Below are positions 48,447 through 56,935 of a stretch of 64,000 nucleotides of DNA, piece after piece. Within the stretch, counting starts at the first letter, position 1, and each line of letters opens with the position of its first letter. The DNA comes from Desulfobacter vibrioformis DSM 8776. Lineage in GTDB: Bacteria; Desulfobacterota; Desulfobacteria; Desulfobacterales; Desulfobacteraceae. The translations under genes and the position numbers were made by a program. The DNA is taken from positions 1-64,000 of the forward strand of contig NZ_JQKJ01000020.1 of the NCBI RefSeq assembly GCF_000745975.1, written 5' to 3'. Under the pieces are notes generated by a model that worked only from the letters and a program-made list of their open reading frames with translations, had not been told where the DNA came from and made no database searches.

Positions 48447-49712
48447 GTGGTATTTAGCTTTTTTAAGAAAAAAAAGAAAACACCTGAAACAGAACCTGTT
48501 TCAGAGAAAAATAGGCTCGCAGAAGAACCCATTTCACCGGAACCTTCTTTGCAACTAAACTTACAACCAGACTTACAACCAGATGAATCAAAGGAATTTG
48601 TCGGGGAAAAGACGGTTCCGTCTAAGGAGCCGACCATGGGCCGGGAATTCGCCAAAAACCGGACGCCGGCCAAGGCTCTTGAACCGGATATAGAGCCGGA
48701 CCCGGATCCCGTCCGGAAACCGGAGACAAATCAGGAACCGGCCCAGCCCGAAGGCCCTGCTCTCCGGATACAGGAACCGATTCACGAAAAGCCTGCAATC
48801 AAAGAGGGGCCAGGGCTGCTCTCAAAGCTTAAATCCGGTCTGGCCAAAACCCGGACTGTTTTGAATACAGATGTCACAGAACTGTTCTCCTCGGCCAAAG
48901 CCATAGATGACGATATGTTTGATGAGCTCGAAGAACGCCTGGTCACCTCGGATCTTGGTATTGACATCACCATGGACATGATGGCGCGGATCAGAAAAAA
49001 AAGCCGGGGTCTGACCACGGGGGATCAGCTCCGTCAAATACTCAAAGACGAGTTGTTTACCCTTTTCCATGAACCGCCCCCCCCTGCCCCGTCTCAGCCA
49101 AAGCCCTATGTCATCATGATGGTGGGTGTCAATGGGACTGGAAAAACAACCACCCTTGGCAAGCTGGCCATGAAATACAACGCCGAAGGCAAAAAAGTAT
49201 TGATTGCTGCGGCAGACACCTTCAGGGCCGCAGCCATTGAGCAGGTTGAAATCTGGGCCCGGCGGGCCGGTGCGGACATTGTCCGGCACAAGGAAGGGGG
49301 GGATCCTGCGGCAGTGGCCTACGATGCTGTTGAAGCAGCCATGGCAAGGGGGGCTGATGTGGTGCTCATTGATACGGCAGGCAGACTGCACACCCAGAAA
49401 AATCTCATGGAAGAGTTAAAAAAAATCAGGCGCTCTGTGGATAAAAAATTCAAGGGCGCACCCCATGATGTAATGATGGTCATCGACGCCACCAGCGGCC
49501 AGAACGCCCTGTCCCAGGCAGATATTTTCCATAAAGCCGTGGGGCTTACCCAGATGAGTATCACTAAACTGGACGGCACGGCAAAGGGCGGAATTGTGGC
49601 AGCGGTCGCATCCGTCATGAAGTTGCCCATTGCCTACATCGGCGTGGGCGAGGCCATAGAAGATCTGCAGGAATTTGATGCAAAACGCTTTATCAATGCA
49701 CTGTTTGACTAA
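48447..49712 (+). CDS. ftsY: Signal recognition particle receptor FtsY
   Basis: 421 residues. An acidic N-terminal A-domain rich in Glu/Pro (1-110) precedes the NG GTPase: VGVNGTGKTTTLGKL (G1), DTAGRLHTQ (G3), and TKLDGTAKGG (G4). Start is GTG behind GAGGAG. It delivers ribosome-nascent chains to the Sec translocon. Confidence 0.96.
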   Translation: MVFSFFKKKKKTPETEPVSEKNRLAEEPISPEPSLQLNLQPDLQPDESKEFVGEKTVPSKEPTMGREFAKNRTPAKALEPDIEPDPDPVRKPETNQEPAQPEGPALRIQEPIHEKPAIKEGPGLLSKLKSGLAKTRTVLNTDVTELFSSAKAIDDDMFDELEERLVTSDLGIDITMDMMARIRKKSRGLTTGDQLRQILKDELFTLFHEPPPPAPSQPKPYVIMMVGVNGTGKTTTLGKLAMKYNAEGKKVLIAAADTFRAAAIEQVEIWARRAGADIVRHKEGGDPAAVAYDAVEAAMARGADVVLIDTAGRLHTQKNLMEELKKIRRSVDKKFKGAPHDVMMVIDATSGQNALSQADIFHKAVGLTQMSITKLDGTAKGGIVAAVASVMKLPIAYIGVGEAIEDLQEFDAKRFINALFD

Positions 49713-49853
49713 ATTCTATAACGGTGGATAACACACACTGGATTATTGGGTATTGCGACCTGATTTTTATTGAAAAGGTGCCTTGGAATTTTAGAAGATC
49801 TTTGCCGGAAATTCTCTGATTTTAACCTGGTGCCGCTGGAAAAAGGATAAAAT

Positions 49854-50243
49854 ATGAAACCAAAATGGAGAGTCCTTTTTTGCGATGGTATGGAACACGT
49901 TTGTCCGGTTACGGATTTTATCAATTCCCGCCCGGAAAAACATCAGGTGAAGCTGCTACGGCTGCTCGGACTGTTGGAGGAGCATGGTCCGACCCTGCCA
50001 AGACCCTATGCGGATGTGCTTCATGATGGGGTGCACGAACTTCGTTTTACCCTGTCTCAGGATCGAATCCGGGTACTCTATTTTTTTTGTTATCAGAAAT
50101 TTATCGTACTATATGAGGTGTTTTTCAAAAATACCCGTAGGGTTCCTGAAAAATATATTAATCAGGTCATAACCTACCGGGATGATTTTTTATCCCGGAT
50201 CTCTGAAAAAAAACTGGAGAAAATCAGCCGTGCTGTTTTTTAA
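49854..50243 (+). CDS. higB: RelE/HigB-type (Gp49) toxin
   Basis: 129 residues. The compact Gp49/HigB fold shows LRLLGLLEEHGPTLPRPYAD, HELRFTL and RVLYFFCYQKFIVLYEVFFK, the central strands with conserved Arg and Phe. Such toxins cut mRNA on ribosomes. It is overlapped at its 3' end by the candidate antitoxin, toxin-first as in higBA. Confidence 0.85.
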   Translation: MKPKWRVLFCDGMEHVCPVTDFINSRPEKHQVKLLRLLGLLEEHGPTLPRPYADVLHDGVHELRFTLSQDRIRVLYFFCYQKFIVLYEVFFKNTRRVPEKYINQVITYRDDFLSRISEKKLEKISRAVF

Positions 50244-50535
50244 AGAATTGCTGGCGGAGAAATTCAAAGATAAGCCTTTTTTAGCCCTTTATAATGAGGA
50301 GTGTCACATTTGTACAGCAACCATGAAAGTGGTGGTCCGGATGGCTCAGAGCGCAGACGCCAGGGAGAATATACTGGTTTTGCTGGGTATTGATCCGGTG
50401 GATTTCGAGGCACTTGAGGCGGGTGATCACTGCCGGCCGTTGCAGGTAGCCCGGCTTCTCAATCATTTTGGAATGGATGAATCCGAGGTAACTGCACGCT
50501 GTCCAAGATATTCCAGGGACCTGGGTAACACTTAA
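50230..50535 (+). CDS. HigA-like antitoxin candidate
   Basis: 101 residues from a GTG at 50230, overlapping the toxin stop by 14 bases. The start L-F-F-K-E-L-L-A-E-K-F-K-D resembles HigA N-termini (F..LLAE..K...F). The rest (SADARENILVLLGIDPVDFEALEAG...RLLNHFGM) may form a helix-turn-helix, but the usual Xre pattern is degenerate. A divergent antitoxin is likely; not confirmed. Confidence 0.6.
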   Translation: MLFFKELLAEKFKDKPFLALYNEECHICTATMKVVVRMAQSADARENILVLLGIDPVDFEALEAGDHCRPLQVARLLNHFGMDESEVTARCPRYSRDLGNT

Positions 50536-50604
50536 AAAAAAGCGGGCCGGCTATTTTTTAGCTGTCCACATATTGGGCAAATCAGCCCGGATCCCCAATA
50601 TCCC

Positions 50605-52410
50605 CTAGTGACTGTCCTCACCATTTTTCAGCATATACACCAGGGACCAGCCGGGCTCCGGAACGATCCGGCTGTCATGGGCATACACATGAAGACGGTT
50701 GATTTTGTCCACGGCAAATAACAGCAGGGCCTTGGGGCCGTGTTTTTGCGTAAACTGCGCCAGGGTGAATTTTTCCGTCAGCTTGGTGGTGATAATCTGT
50801 CCACCCCGGGCCAGGTCTGTGGCCAGGGCAGGGTATGAAGCTGTTTTGCCAAACAGGATTTTTCCATGGTTCTGGATGGACATTCGGTCTGCAGTCGGCC
50901 GGTTGTTTTCCGACTGGGAAGGCAGAATATAAATTTCATCCGCCCCTAATTCCAGGCGATAATGAATGGCTGCCGCCACGTTGACCGCTTCATGGGGAAA
51001 CAGGGCAAGCACCCCCCGGACACCCACCAGCGGAATATGCCGGTCCGCATGTTCTGACACGGGGTTGCCGAAATATGTGGACAGCCCCTCGTTTTTGGCC
51101 CTCATCACCTGATCCCATCCGGTATCGGCCAGTTGGACCTGAAACCCCAGACCCATCAAGGTTTTACCAATGGCACGCGCCAGCTGATTGGCCCCGATGA
51201 TTACAAAACCGTTGGGGGTGGGCTCGCCCACTTTAAGCCACAGGGCAATGGGGCGTGCCGTAACGCTTTGTACGATGACCGTGGAAATAATAATAAAAAA
51301 GGTCAGGGGCACCAGCACCCCGGCATCCGGGTAGCCTTTCTTCTGGAGCTGGGTGGCGAACAAGGCTGAAATAGCTGCCGCCACGATCCCGCGCGGGGCA
51401 ATCCAGGCCAGCATGTGCCGTTCCGGCCAGGTCAGGCTGGAGCCGATACTGGACACCATGATGTTCATGGGACGGGCCAGAAACTGAATGGCGATGAATA
51501 AAAAACTCATCCCCCAGCCCAGGGCAATCAGCTCATCAATATCCAGCCGGGCGGCCAGCATAATAAAAAGGACGGAAATCAGCAGAATACTGATGTGTTC
51601 CTTGAAATCCAGAATATCCCCGATGGACACATCCTTCATGTTGGCCAGCCAGATGCCCATGACAGTGACCGTTACCAGACCCGATTCATGCTGCAGATGA
51701 TTGGAAAACACAAACGCGCCCAGAACCAGGGAAAAGGCAAACAGGTTGTGCATGAACTCGGGAATCCAGTGTTTGCGGATGGCCATACCAAATCCGTAGC
51801 CGCAAACCGCGCCAATGACCACCCCCGTGGCCACCAGCCGGACAAACACCAGTATGGTATGGCCCATGGCCTGCTGGGCCGATCCGGATATGATGAATTC
51901 GTAGGCCAGAACCGCCATGGCCGCACCGATGGGATCCACAATGATGCCTTCCCACCTCAGGATATTGGCGATGTTGTGGTTGGGCCGGACCGTGCGCAGC
52001 ATGGGAACGATCACGGTGGGGCCGCTCACGGATGTGATGGCCCCCAGAAGCACACTGATCTGCCAGGACAGCCCCAGCCCCAGCCGGGCGGCCAGGGCCG
52101 TGATGATCCAGGTTACCAGCATGCCGAAGGACACCATGTTCCGGACCACGATGTGAAGCCCCCGAATTTCCGAAAAATTCAAGGTCAGGCTGCCCTCAAA
52201 CAGAATCAGGGCCACGGACATGGACACAAAGGGAAAAAAAAGATCCCCCATCATCTCTTCGGGGTTCAAAAGCCCCAGCACGGGACCGGACAGGATGCCG
52301 GTGATCAGAAGAAAAACAATTCCCGGAATTTTTATCCGCCAGGCCACCCACTGACAGGCGGTGGCTGCAACCAGGATACCCGCAACCTGTATGAGCGTAT
52401 CTTCATTCAT
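50605..52410 (-). CDS. CPA-type cation/proton antiporter with TrkA-N (RCK) domain
   Basis: 601 residues. About 12 membrane segments (1-385, with AARLGLGLSWQISVLLGAITS and VEGIIVDPIGA-like Asp helix) are followed by a Rossmann RCK domain from about 400 (FVIIGANQLARAIGKTLMGL). It exchanges Na+ or K+ for protons and is likely gated by a nucleotide. Leftward, its start is 210 bases from the Tat-SOD gene. Confidence 0.9.
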   Translation of the reverse strand: MNEDTLIQVAGILVAATACQWVAWRIKIPGIVFLLITGILSGPVLGLLNPEEMMGDLFFPFVSMSVALILFEGSLTLNFSEIRGLHIVVRNMVSFGMLVTWIITALAARLGLGLSWQISVLLGAITSVSGPTVIVPMLRTVRPNHNIANILRWEGIIVDPIGAAMAVLAYEFIISGSAQQAMGHTILVFVRLVATGVVIGAVCGYGFGMAIRKHWIPEFMHNLFAFSLVLGAFVFSNHLQHESGLVTVTVMGIWLANMKDVSIGDILDFKEHISILLISVLFIMLAARLDIDELIALGWGMSFLFIAIQFLARPMNIMVSSIGSSLTWPERHMLAWIAPRGIVAAAISALFATQLQKKGYPDAGVLVPLTFFIIISTVIVQSVTARPIALWLKVGEPTPNGFVIIGANQLARAIGKTLMGLGFQVQLADTGWDQVMRAKNEGLSTYFGNPVSEHADRHIPLVGVRGVLALFPHEAVNVAAAIHYRLELGADEIYILPSQSENNRPTADRMSIQNHGKILFGKTASYPALATDLARGGQIITTKLTEKFTLAQFTQKHGPKALLLFAVDKINRLHVYAHDSRIVPEPGWSLVYMLKNGEDSH

Positions 52411-52619
52411 TGGTTTTCAGCTGTCATCGCAGTCGCTCCTATATACACATAAAATCCATATGGTTTGGAGCTCAATATTAACCCACCAGGTTTTCATTGA
52501 CAAGGTTAAAGCCGGTGGCCTAAACTTACCCTGTTGCGCAGAAATCCCGGAACTTACGCCCGAAAAGACAGCACAAAAAGTCGGAACACCTGTTTCAAAA
52601 CTTAAAAAAGGAGGGTGGA

Positions 52620-53309
52620 ATGGACAGAAGAAAATTTTTAAAACTTTCAGCCGGTGCGGGAACCCTCGCACTGTTGCAAATGGCCGGTGTCAGCTGTATA
52701 GATTCTGGGGGGGGATCGATAACACTGCCGTCTTTGCCCTACAAAACCGATGCTCTTGAACCGTATATTTCTGAAAAAACAATTCGCTTTCACTACGGGA
52801 AGCACCATTCCGGGTATGTAAAAAAACTGAACCGGATGATCCAAGGCACCGCCTACGCCGGCCTGACCATTGAGGCAATTATTCAGAAAACCCACGGCAG
52901 TGCCGGTGAGGCCGGTATTTTCAATAATGCGGCCCAGGTCTTCAACCACACCTTCTATTGGAACAGCATGAAACCAGGCGGCGGCAATGTGCCTGCCGGT
53001 ATCATTGCCGAAAAAATTAACGCGGACTTCGGCAGTTATGACGCATTCAAAAAAGCTTTTGCATCCGCAGCGCTCTCCCAGTTCGGCAGCGGATGGGCAT
53101 GGTTGGTCAAAGACGGTGATGCGCTGAAAATCATCAAAACAGCAAACGCCGATACACCGCTTGCCCAAGGGCTGATTCCGATCCTTACCGTTGATGTATG
53201 GGAACATGCATATTATCTGGATTATCAGAACCGGCGGGCGGATTATATCGACGCCTATCTGAAAAATCTGGTCAACTGGGAGTTTGCACAAACCAACCTG
53301 GCCGGATAA
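52620..53309 (+). CDS. Exported Fe/Mn superoxide dismutase (Tat-type signal)
   Basis: 229 residues. The N-terminus [20 protein letters not shown] is a Tat signal (RRKFLK), with a Cys at 26 that might be lipidated. The mature part is a full Fe/Mn-[19 protein letters not shown] and [11 protein letters not shown] supply the four metal ligands. Exported Fe/Mn-SODs are uncommon; here it would protect periplasmic redox proteins in an oxygen-exposed anaerobe. GGAGGG precedes the ATG. Confidence 0.92.
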   Translation: MDRRKFLKLSAGAGTLALLQMAGVSCIDSGGGSITLPSLPYKTDALEPYISEKTIRFHYGKHHSGYVKKLNRMIQGTAYAGLTIEAIIQKTHGSAGEAGIFNNAAQVFNHTFYWNSMKPGGGNVPAGIIAEKINADFGSYDAFKKAFASAALSQFGSGWAWLVKDGDALKIIKTANADTPLAQGLIPILTVDVWEHAYYLDYQNRRADYIDAYLKNLVNWEFAQTNLAG

Positions 53310-53346
53310 TAAAATATTGTTTAAATTCATGCCCTGCTAGCAGATC

Positions 53347-53376
53347 GGGGGCGCCTTACCCATCATGGGTGCCCCC
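53347..53376 (+). terminator. Hairpin after the superoxide dismutase gene
   Basis: GGGGGCGCC and GGTGCCCCC pair 38 bases after the stop. A following T tract is lacking, so termination may be partial. The 357-base gap to the next gene otherwise shows no feature. Confidence 0.5.
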
Positions 53377-53666
53377 GGAACTCGCGCTCAACTCGTCACA
53401 AACCCGATAAGATTCAACCGAATTTCAAACGGAAAGTTCGGCAGACAGCTTATCTGACATTTGAACCCCCCGGTTTATACGGGCCTTATCTATTACTTCA
53501 GTTAGCCTCGAGCAACACTTTTATATGGTCATAATATTGACTAACCCTGAACTATTCATATATTTTGATATAAGATTCAGCAAGGATGTGCGCGGGCTGT
53601 CCGGAAACTTGAATCTTCAATTAATCATTCAGGCGTAAGTGCCAGGTAAAATAAAAAGGTGATGAT

Positions 53667-53897
53667 ATGGGAAAATTTCAATGTACCACCTGTGGTAAAA
53701 TATCCACGGACAAAAACGAAATCTGTCAAGCGCAGGCCGAAATCGGGGCGGTTTATACATGTCACGACTGCGGCAACAAGAGCAGCCGGGCAGCAGACAT
53801 CTGCAACCCCGTCAAAATGACGCCGTCTTATTTTTGCAGCACATGCGGAAACACGGCTATTGAAAAACAGGCGTTGTGTGAACCTGTCAAACTGTAA
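53667..53897 (+). CDS. Three-repeat CxxC zinc-ribbon-like small protein
   Basis: 76 residues with nine Cys in three similar units: F-Q-C-T-T-C-G-K...E-I-C, Y-T-C-H-D-C-G-N...D-I-C and Y-F-C-S-T-C-G-N...A-L-C. Each unit offers three Cys, so the protein could bind one to three metals. I do not recognise a named family. AAGGTGATG lies before the start, and a strong terminator follows 33 bases after the stop. Confidence 0.75.
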   Translation: MGKFQCTTCGKISTDKNEICQAQAEIGAVYTCHDCGNKSSRAADICNPVKMTPSYFCSTCGNTAIEKQALCEPVKL

Positions 53898-53929
53898 ATT
53901 TCAAACAAAACAAATGATATGGATAACTG

Positions 53930-53970
53930 CGGGAAAAGGGGACTGACTTTAAGCCAGTCCCCTTTTCCCG
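53930..53970. terminator. Strong bidirectional terminator
   Basis: A perfect 16-pair stem (CGGGAAAAGGGGACTG with its complement) around a 9-base loop, followed by TCTTT. It separates the convergent small genes at 53667 and 54014. Confidence 0.85.
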
Positions 53971-54013
53971 TCTTTGCAGACAGAACAATGTATGTTTGAT
54001 GCCGGATGTATGA

Positions 54014-54193
54014 TTACTGCATCATCAGGCAGGTTTTATAGCGAAGCCCCTCATCTTTGGCAACCGCCTTGTAACATACACTTCGTTCCGCCATACTATT
54101 CGTGCAATAATCACAGGCCCTGAGCGCATCAGTCCGTCTTTTTTTACTGGTTGCGCAACACATCGCCGCTTTTGTTTTTGCATATGCATCCAT
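54014..54193 (-). CDS. Small cysteine-rich protein, 59 residues
   Basis: From an ATG at 54193 behind GAGGAGGG, the protein starts M-D-A-Y-A-K-T-K-A-A-M-C-C-A and has six Cys in all, including C-D-Y-C and single Cys in S-V-C-Y-K and Y-K-T-C-L. The strong ribosome site and sensible composition support this frame; an overlapping +1 frame on the same strand is a shadow. Function unknown. It belongs to a cluster of small Cys proteins. Confidence 0.65.
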   Translation of the reverse strand: MDAYAKTKAAMCCATSKKRRTDALRACDYCTNSMAERSVCYKAVAKDEGLRYKTCLMMQ

Positions 54194-54461
54194 ATTGCCC
54201 TCCTCAATAATTTAATTTACGTAAAAGCATTTTTTATGCTTTTATAAAAAGTATGTCAAATCAAACAAAAGTCAATAGCGCGATTGGCAAGATGGATGTT
54301 GAAAAAATATAGTGTTGCCGGCCAGTTAATGATTACATAACTATGTCTTTTCAAATATACATAATTTCCCCCATTGAAAAACCGGGGATAGGGACTTATA
54401 TTCGAAAAGTAAGGATAGGAAACTAAAAGAGGTAATCATAAAAATATAATGTTTCCATCAT

Positions 54462-54512
54462 CGGGACGAAACCGCCGGCCTGGCAACCAGATCTGAAGCG
54501 GTCGAAGAAATA
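54462..54512 (+). promoter_or_regulatory. Structured leader, weakly GEMM-riboswitch-like
   Basis: Upstream of the 63-residue gene the RNA holds GGGACGAAACCGCCGGCCU, then a CTGG-CAA-CCAG hairpin and GAAGCGGT, with ACCGC/GCGGT pairing. The GGGACG-AAA-CC-CCGGCCU order resembles the core of c-di-GMP-I (GEMM) aptamers, but the 5' GCAAACC half and the tetraloop hairpin are not convincing. An outer GGAAAC/GTTTCC pair frames the 5' side (54419-54457). Treat as a candidate structured leader. Confidence 0.3.
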
Positions 54513-54542
54513 TATTAACCCTGTGTTTAAAGGAGAATTAAT

Positions 54543-54734
54543 ATGTCGAATGAGCCCCGTATAAACCCAAAATCAGAAGAATCAATAAAAACGCAAAAGA
54601 GGCATTCCAACGTGTCCGATCTGGATATCTGTACATCGGACCCGGCATGGGCGGAGCATGCAAGGCCCAATGATGAAGGGCCCTCCCCCTGTGATGACGG
54701 GCGCGGTATTCAATTTGAAACGGATTCCAATTAA
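54543..54734 (+). CDS. Hypothetical small protein, 63 residues
   Basis: AAAGGAGAA lies 6 bases before the ATG, a strong ribosome site. The protein is polar, with many Asp/Ser/Pro, two Cys (D-I-C-T-S and S-P-C-D-D) and no membrane segment. I recognise no family. It could be a small regulatory protein or a modified peptide precursor. Confidence 0.5.
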   Translation: MSNEPRINPKSEESIKTQKRHSNVSDLDICTSDPAWAEHARPNDEGPSPCDDGRGIQFETDSN

Positions 54735-54847
54735 AACAACGGCAGGCGATTTTTCAGCTTAGAATATTGAACAATATTCTTAACAGAAAAAAGGGGTTGA
54801 CAGAAATTGTCACATAACTTTTTTATTTATCAAGCGAGGTAAATATA

Positions 54848-55090
54848 ATGGATAAAAACCAATTGTGCAAAAAAATAGAACAGATATACCCGGACATCGG
54901 ACAGTGCGGGATTGATATCAACGTTTCATATGACGATGATAACGAGCGCTGGAAAGTGCATTTGAAAAAAGATAACAAGTCGTTGGATACTTTTCTGGAA
55001 CCCGGTGATGCTGAACTCTGCATGGAAGGCCGGCAATGCGTAAGCCTTGGCATTGAAATCAGCCAGCTCAAGGATAATATTGAAAATTAA
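54848..55090 (+). CDS. Hypothetical small protein, 80 residues
   Basis: A compact alpha/beta-looking protein: K-I-E-Q-I-Y-P-D-I-G-Q-C-G-I-D-I-N-V then D-D-N-E-R-W-K-V-H-L-K-K and C-M-E-G-R-Q-C-V-S-L. Four Cys. Acidic overall. No family recognised. It is the last rightward small gene before the inverted repeat at 55107. Confidence 0.55.
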   Translation: MDKNQLCKKIEQIYPDIGQCGIDINVSYDDDNERWKVHLKKDNKSLDTFLEPGDAELCMEGRQCVSLGIEISQLKDNIEN

Positions 55091-55106
55091 AAAACTTGTC
55101 CTTAGG

Positions 55107-55250
55107 AGTCTGTTTGGTAATTAGGGGATTTCATCGGATTTATCAATTACCAGACAGACTCTAAAAGCAAGATTAAGAGTACGAAGATATACGTCTTCAT
55201 ACCCTCTATGCTCTTCATGGTTTTAAACAACGTGTGCCCCATGAATTTGG
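55107..55250. repeat. Second MITE-like inverted-repeat element
   Basis: Arms at 55107-55122 and 55145-55160 pair 16 with one wobble. The 3' part (TACGAAGATATACGTCTTCAT then CTCTTCATGGT) resembles the inner CTTCGTG-rich part of the element at 8645-8769, including the final TCTTC-TGGT. Confidence 0.5.
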
Positions 55251-55302
55251 GACGGGCGGGAAAATTAAAGGGGAAAGCAAACTTTTCCCCTCTCTTTGTT
55301 CG

Positions 55303-55566
55303 TCAGGGTCTGCAGCAGTGATGTAACAAAAATTCCGGCGACAGGTCTTCCCCTTCAGGCCAAAAAATGCCCCCGAGTTCGTCCACGGCGACCTGCCTGA
55401 AATAACGTGGATATCGTAGCCTCCATAACAACTCCTTTTTTTGTATCAGTTCATCCAGCCCAATTTGTGATTTTTTGTTATCTTCCCAAATCAATTCAAG
55501 GCTGAAATTATCCAAGGGGCGGACTTGAACTACTTTTTTCCATGGGGTGTTAATTGGCGAGTTCAT
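55303..55566 (-). CDS. DUF2442 family protein (partner of a DUF4160 gene)
   Basis: 87 residues: V-V-Q-V-R-P-L-D-N-F-S-L-E-L-I-W-E-D-N and Y-F-R-Q-V-A-V-D-E-L-G-G-I-F-W-P-E-G are the two conserved blocks of DUF2442. Such genes are usually paired, toxin-antitoxin-like, with DUF4160 just upstream and overlapping. GGAGACGTGG precedes the ATG. Here the partner survives only as a fragment. Confidence 0.8.
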   Translation of the reverse strand: MNSPINTPWKKVVQVRPLDNFSLELIWEDNKKSQIGLDELIQKKELLWRLRYPRYFRQVAVDELGGIFWPEGEDLSPEFLLHHCCRP

Positions 55567-55633
55567 TCCACGTCTCCATTAAATCTTCATGGTTGGCTAA
55601 TATCCATCCCTTAACAATATATCCTGCCAAGAC
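55550..55633 (-). pseudogene. C-terminal remnant of a DUF4160 gene
   Basis: The minus strand reads V-L-A-G-Y-I-V-K-G-W-I-L-A-N-H-E-D-L-M-E then T-W-N-E-L-A-N and stops, matching the DUF4160 ending (helix with ...H-E-E-L...W). The reading frame upstream does not continue as DUF4160. It overlaps the DUF2442 start by 17 bases, as in intact pairs. Only 27 codons remain. Confidence 0.45.
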
Positions 55634-55693
55634 ATTTTATCAAAACGAAAAATCGTAATTGAGGATGATCGGGATCAGCGACTAGCTGCCGCA

Positions 55694-56935
55694 TTAGGAA
55701 AGAAGAAAATACCGGTTGCTGCTTTCCCTGACCGCTACCCGGGGAATGGGCTTGATGAATTGCTGGCGAAGGCTGTAAGTATATGCCCCCTGGGCCGGAA
55801 TCATGAGGATGTCATCCTCCTTGATAGCCGAACCGAAATAGGCATATCCCCAGACATCGTGGGGGGTGCATAACGAGCCCAGAATATGGCATTTTTTTTC
55901 GGCCAAGCCAGGCCGGGTTAAATTAAGCACCGGGCAGTAATCGGTTTCATACCGTTCCCAGCCGACAGTATTCCCCCCGGCATCGGTGATGACCAGATCC
56001 TTATCCTTGCAATCCACCACCTGGATGAGGATGTGCATGGCATCATTGCAGATCCAGCGGCCCGGCTCGAAACAGATCCGGCACTGGACCAAAGGCAGGA
56101 TGTGGTTTTTAATGGCAGTTGACAGGTGTGTGGCAAACAGATCAATGGAGACACCCGGGTCAATAATATAGTCCTGGGGCAGATCCGATAAAAGCCACTC
56201 CCCCTGGGCAGGCCAGTATCCGCCGCCAATATCAATGAATTTAACCGCATCCAGGAACTGCTTTGGCATGGTGGAAAGGATATCTCCCAGCTTTCTGATA
56301 AACGCTGTCTGCCTGTCCGGATTAAGGTTCCAGGAGGAGTGGAACTGCAGTCCCTGGAAATCCAGCCGGTTAAGTGACTGGATCTCTTTGAACGCAGATA
56401 ACAGATTTTCCGGCAACACCCCGAATTTGCGCCACAGGCCTTCGGGGTTGTTGTTCAGCCGCAGCCCTACGGGCATGCGGGTTTGCTTTTCTTCAAGTAC
56501 TGATGCCAGCCGTCTTGCCTCTCCCATGCTGTCCAGAAGAATCACCACCCGGTCCGGATACCGGGCCGCAAGTGCCAGTTCCTGGATGGTTTTTCCCGGA
56601 CCGCTGAAAATAATGGATGACGCACCCAGCTCCAGGGCCACTGACAATTCTACACCGCTGGATACATCCAGCCCGAATCCGTGTTTAAGCAGATGCCCAC
56701 AAAGATGGGGCAGGTTATTGCTTTTCATGGCGTAAAAAAATGCGGTTTCCGGCAGCCGGTGGCTGAATGCCGCCCTGAACTGGGCCGCTTTTCTTGCCAG
56801 GACATCGGTTTCCAGAACATACAGGGGAGACCCGAACGCCTTGGCCATATCCAGGTACACCCCCTTGTTTTTTAAGTACGGATTTATAAACTCAATTACT
56901 TTTTCCCGGGACAGAATGGTGCCTGGGCCTGTCAT
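55694..56935 (-). CDS. Fold-type III PLP-dependent decarboxylase
   Basis: 413 residues of the LysA/ODC/DapDC fold. The PLP lysine is K71 in F-F-Y-A-M-K-S-N-N. A second-domain G-S-L-C-T-P-H-D-V-W-G supplies the Cys and Asp that contact the substrate from the partner subunit. The substrate could be an ornithine-, lysine-, carboxynorspermidine- or diaminopimelate-like amino acid. The ATG at 56935 overlaps the ATP-grasp stop (ATGA), so translation is coupled. It ends the operon. Confidence 0.85.
   Translation of the reverse strand: MTGPGTILSREKVIEFINPYLKNKGVYLDMAKAFGSPLYVLETDVLARKAAQFRAAFSHRLPETAFFYAMKSNNLPHLCGHLLKHGFGLDVSSGVELSVALELGASSIIFSGPGKTIQELALAARYPDRVVILLDSMGEARRLASVLEEKQTRMPVGLRLNNNPEGLWRKFGVLPENLLSAFKEIQSLNRLDFQGLQFHSSWNLNPDRQTAFIRKLGDILSTMPKQFLDAVKFIDIGGGYWPAQGEWLLSDLPQDYIIDPGVSIDLFATHLSTAIKNHILPLVQCRICFEPGRWICNDAMHILIQVVDCKDKDLVITDAGGNTVGWERYETDYCPVLNLTRPGLAEKKCHILGSLCTPHDVWGYAYFGSAIKEDDILMIPAQGAYTYSLRQQFIKPIPRVAVRESSNRYFLLS

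Noticed and set aside
51595-52452. A 285-residue plus-strand frame opposite the antiporter
   Set aside because: It is His/Gln/Gly-rich nonsense, the mirror of a membrane-protein gene; the antiporter and its RCK domain are clear on the minus strand.
54025-54207. A 60-residue frame overlapping the small Cys protein
   Set aside because: It is shifted by one base from the frame with the better ribosome site and sensible Cys spacing.
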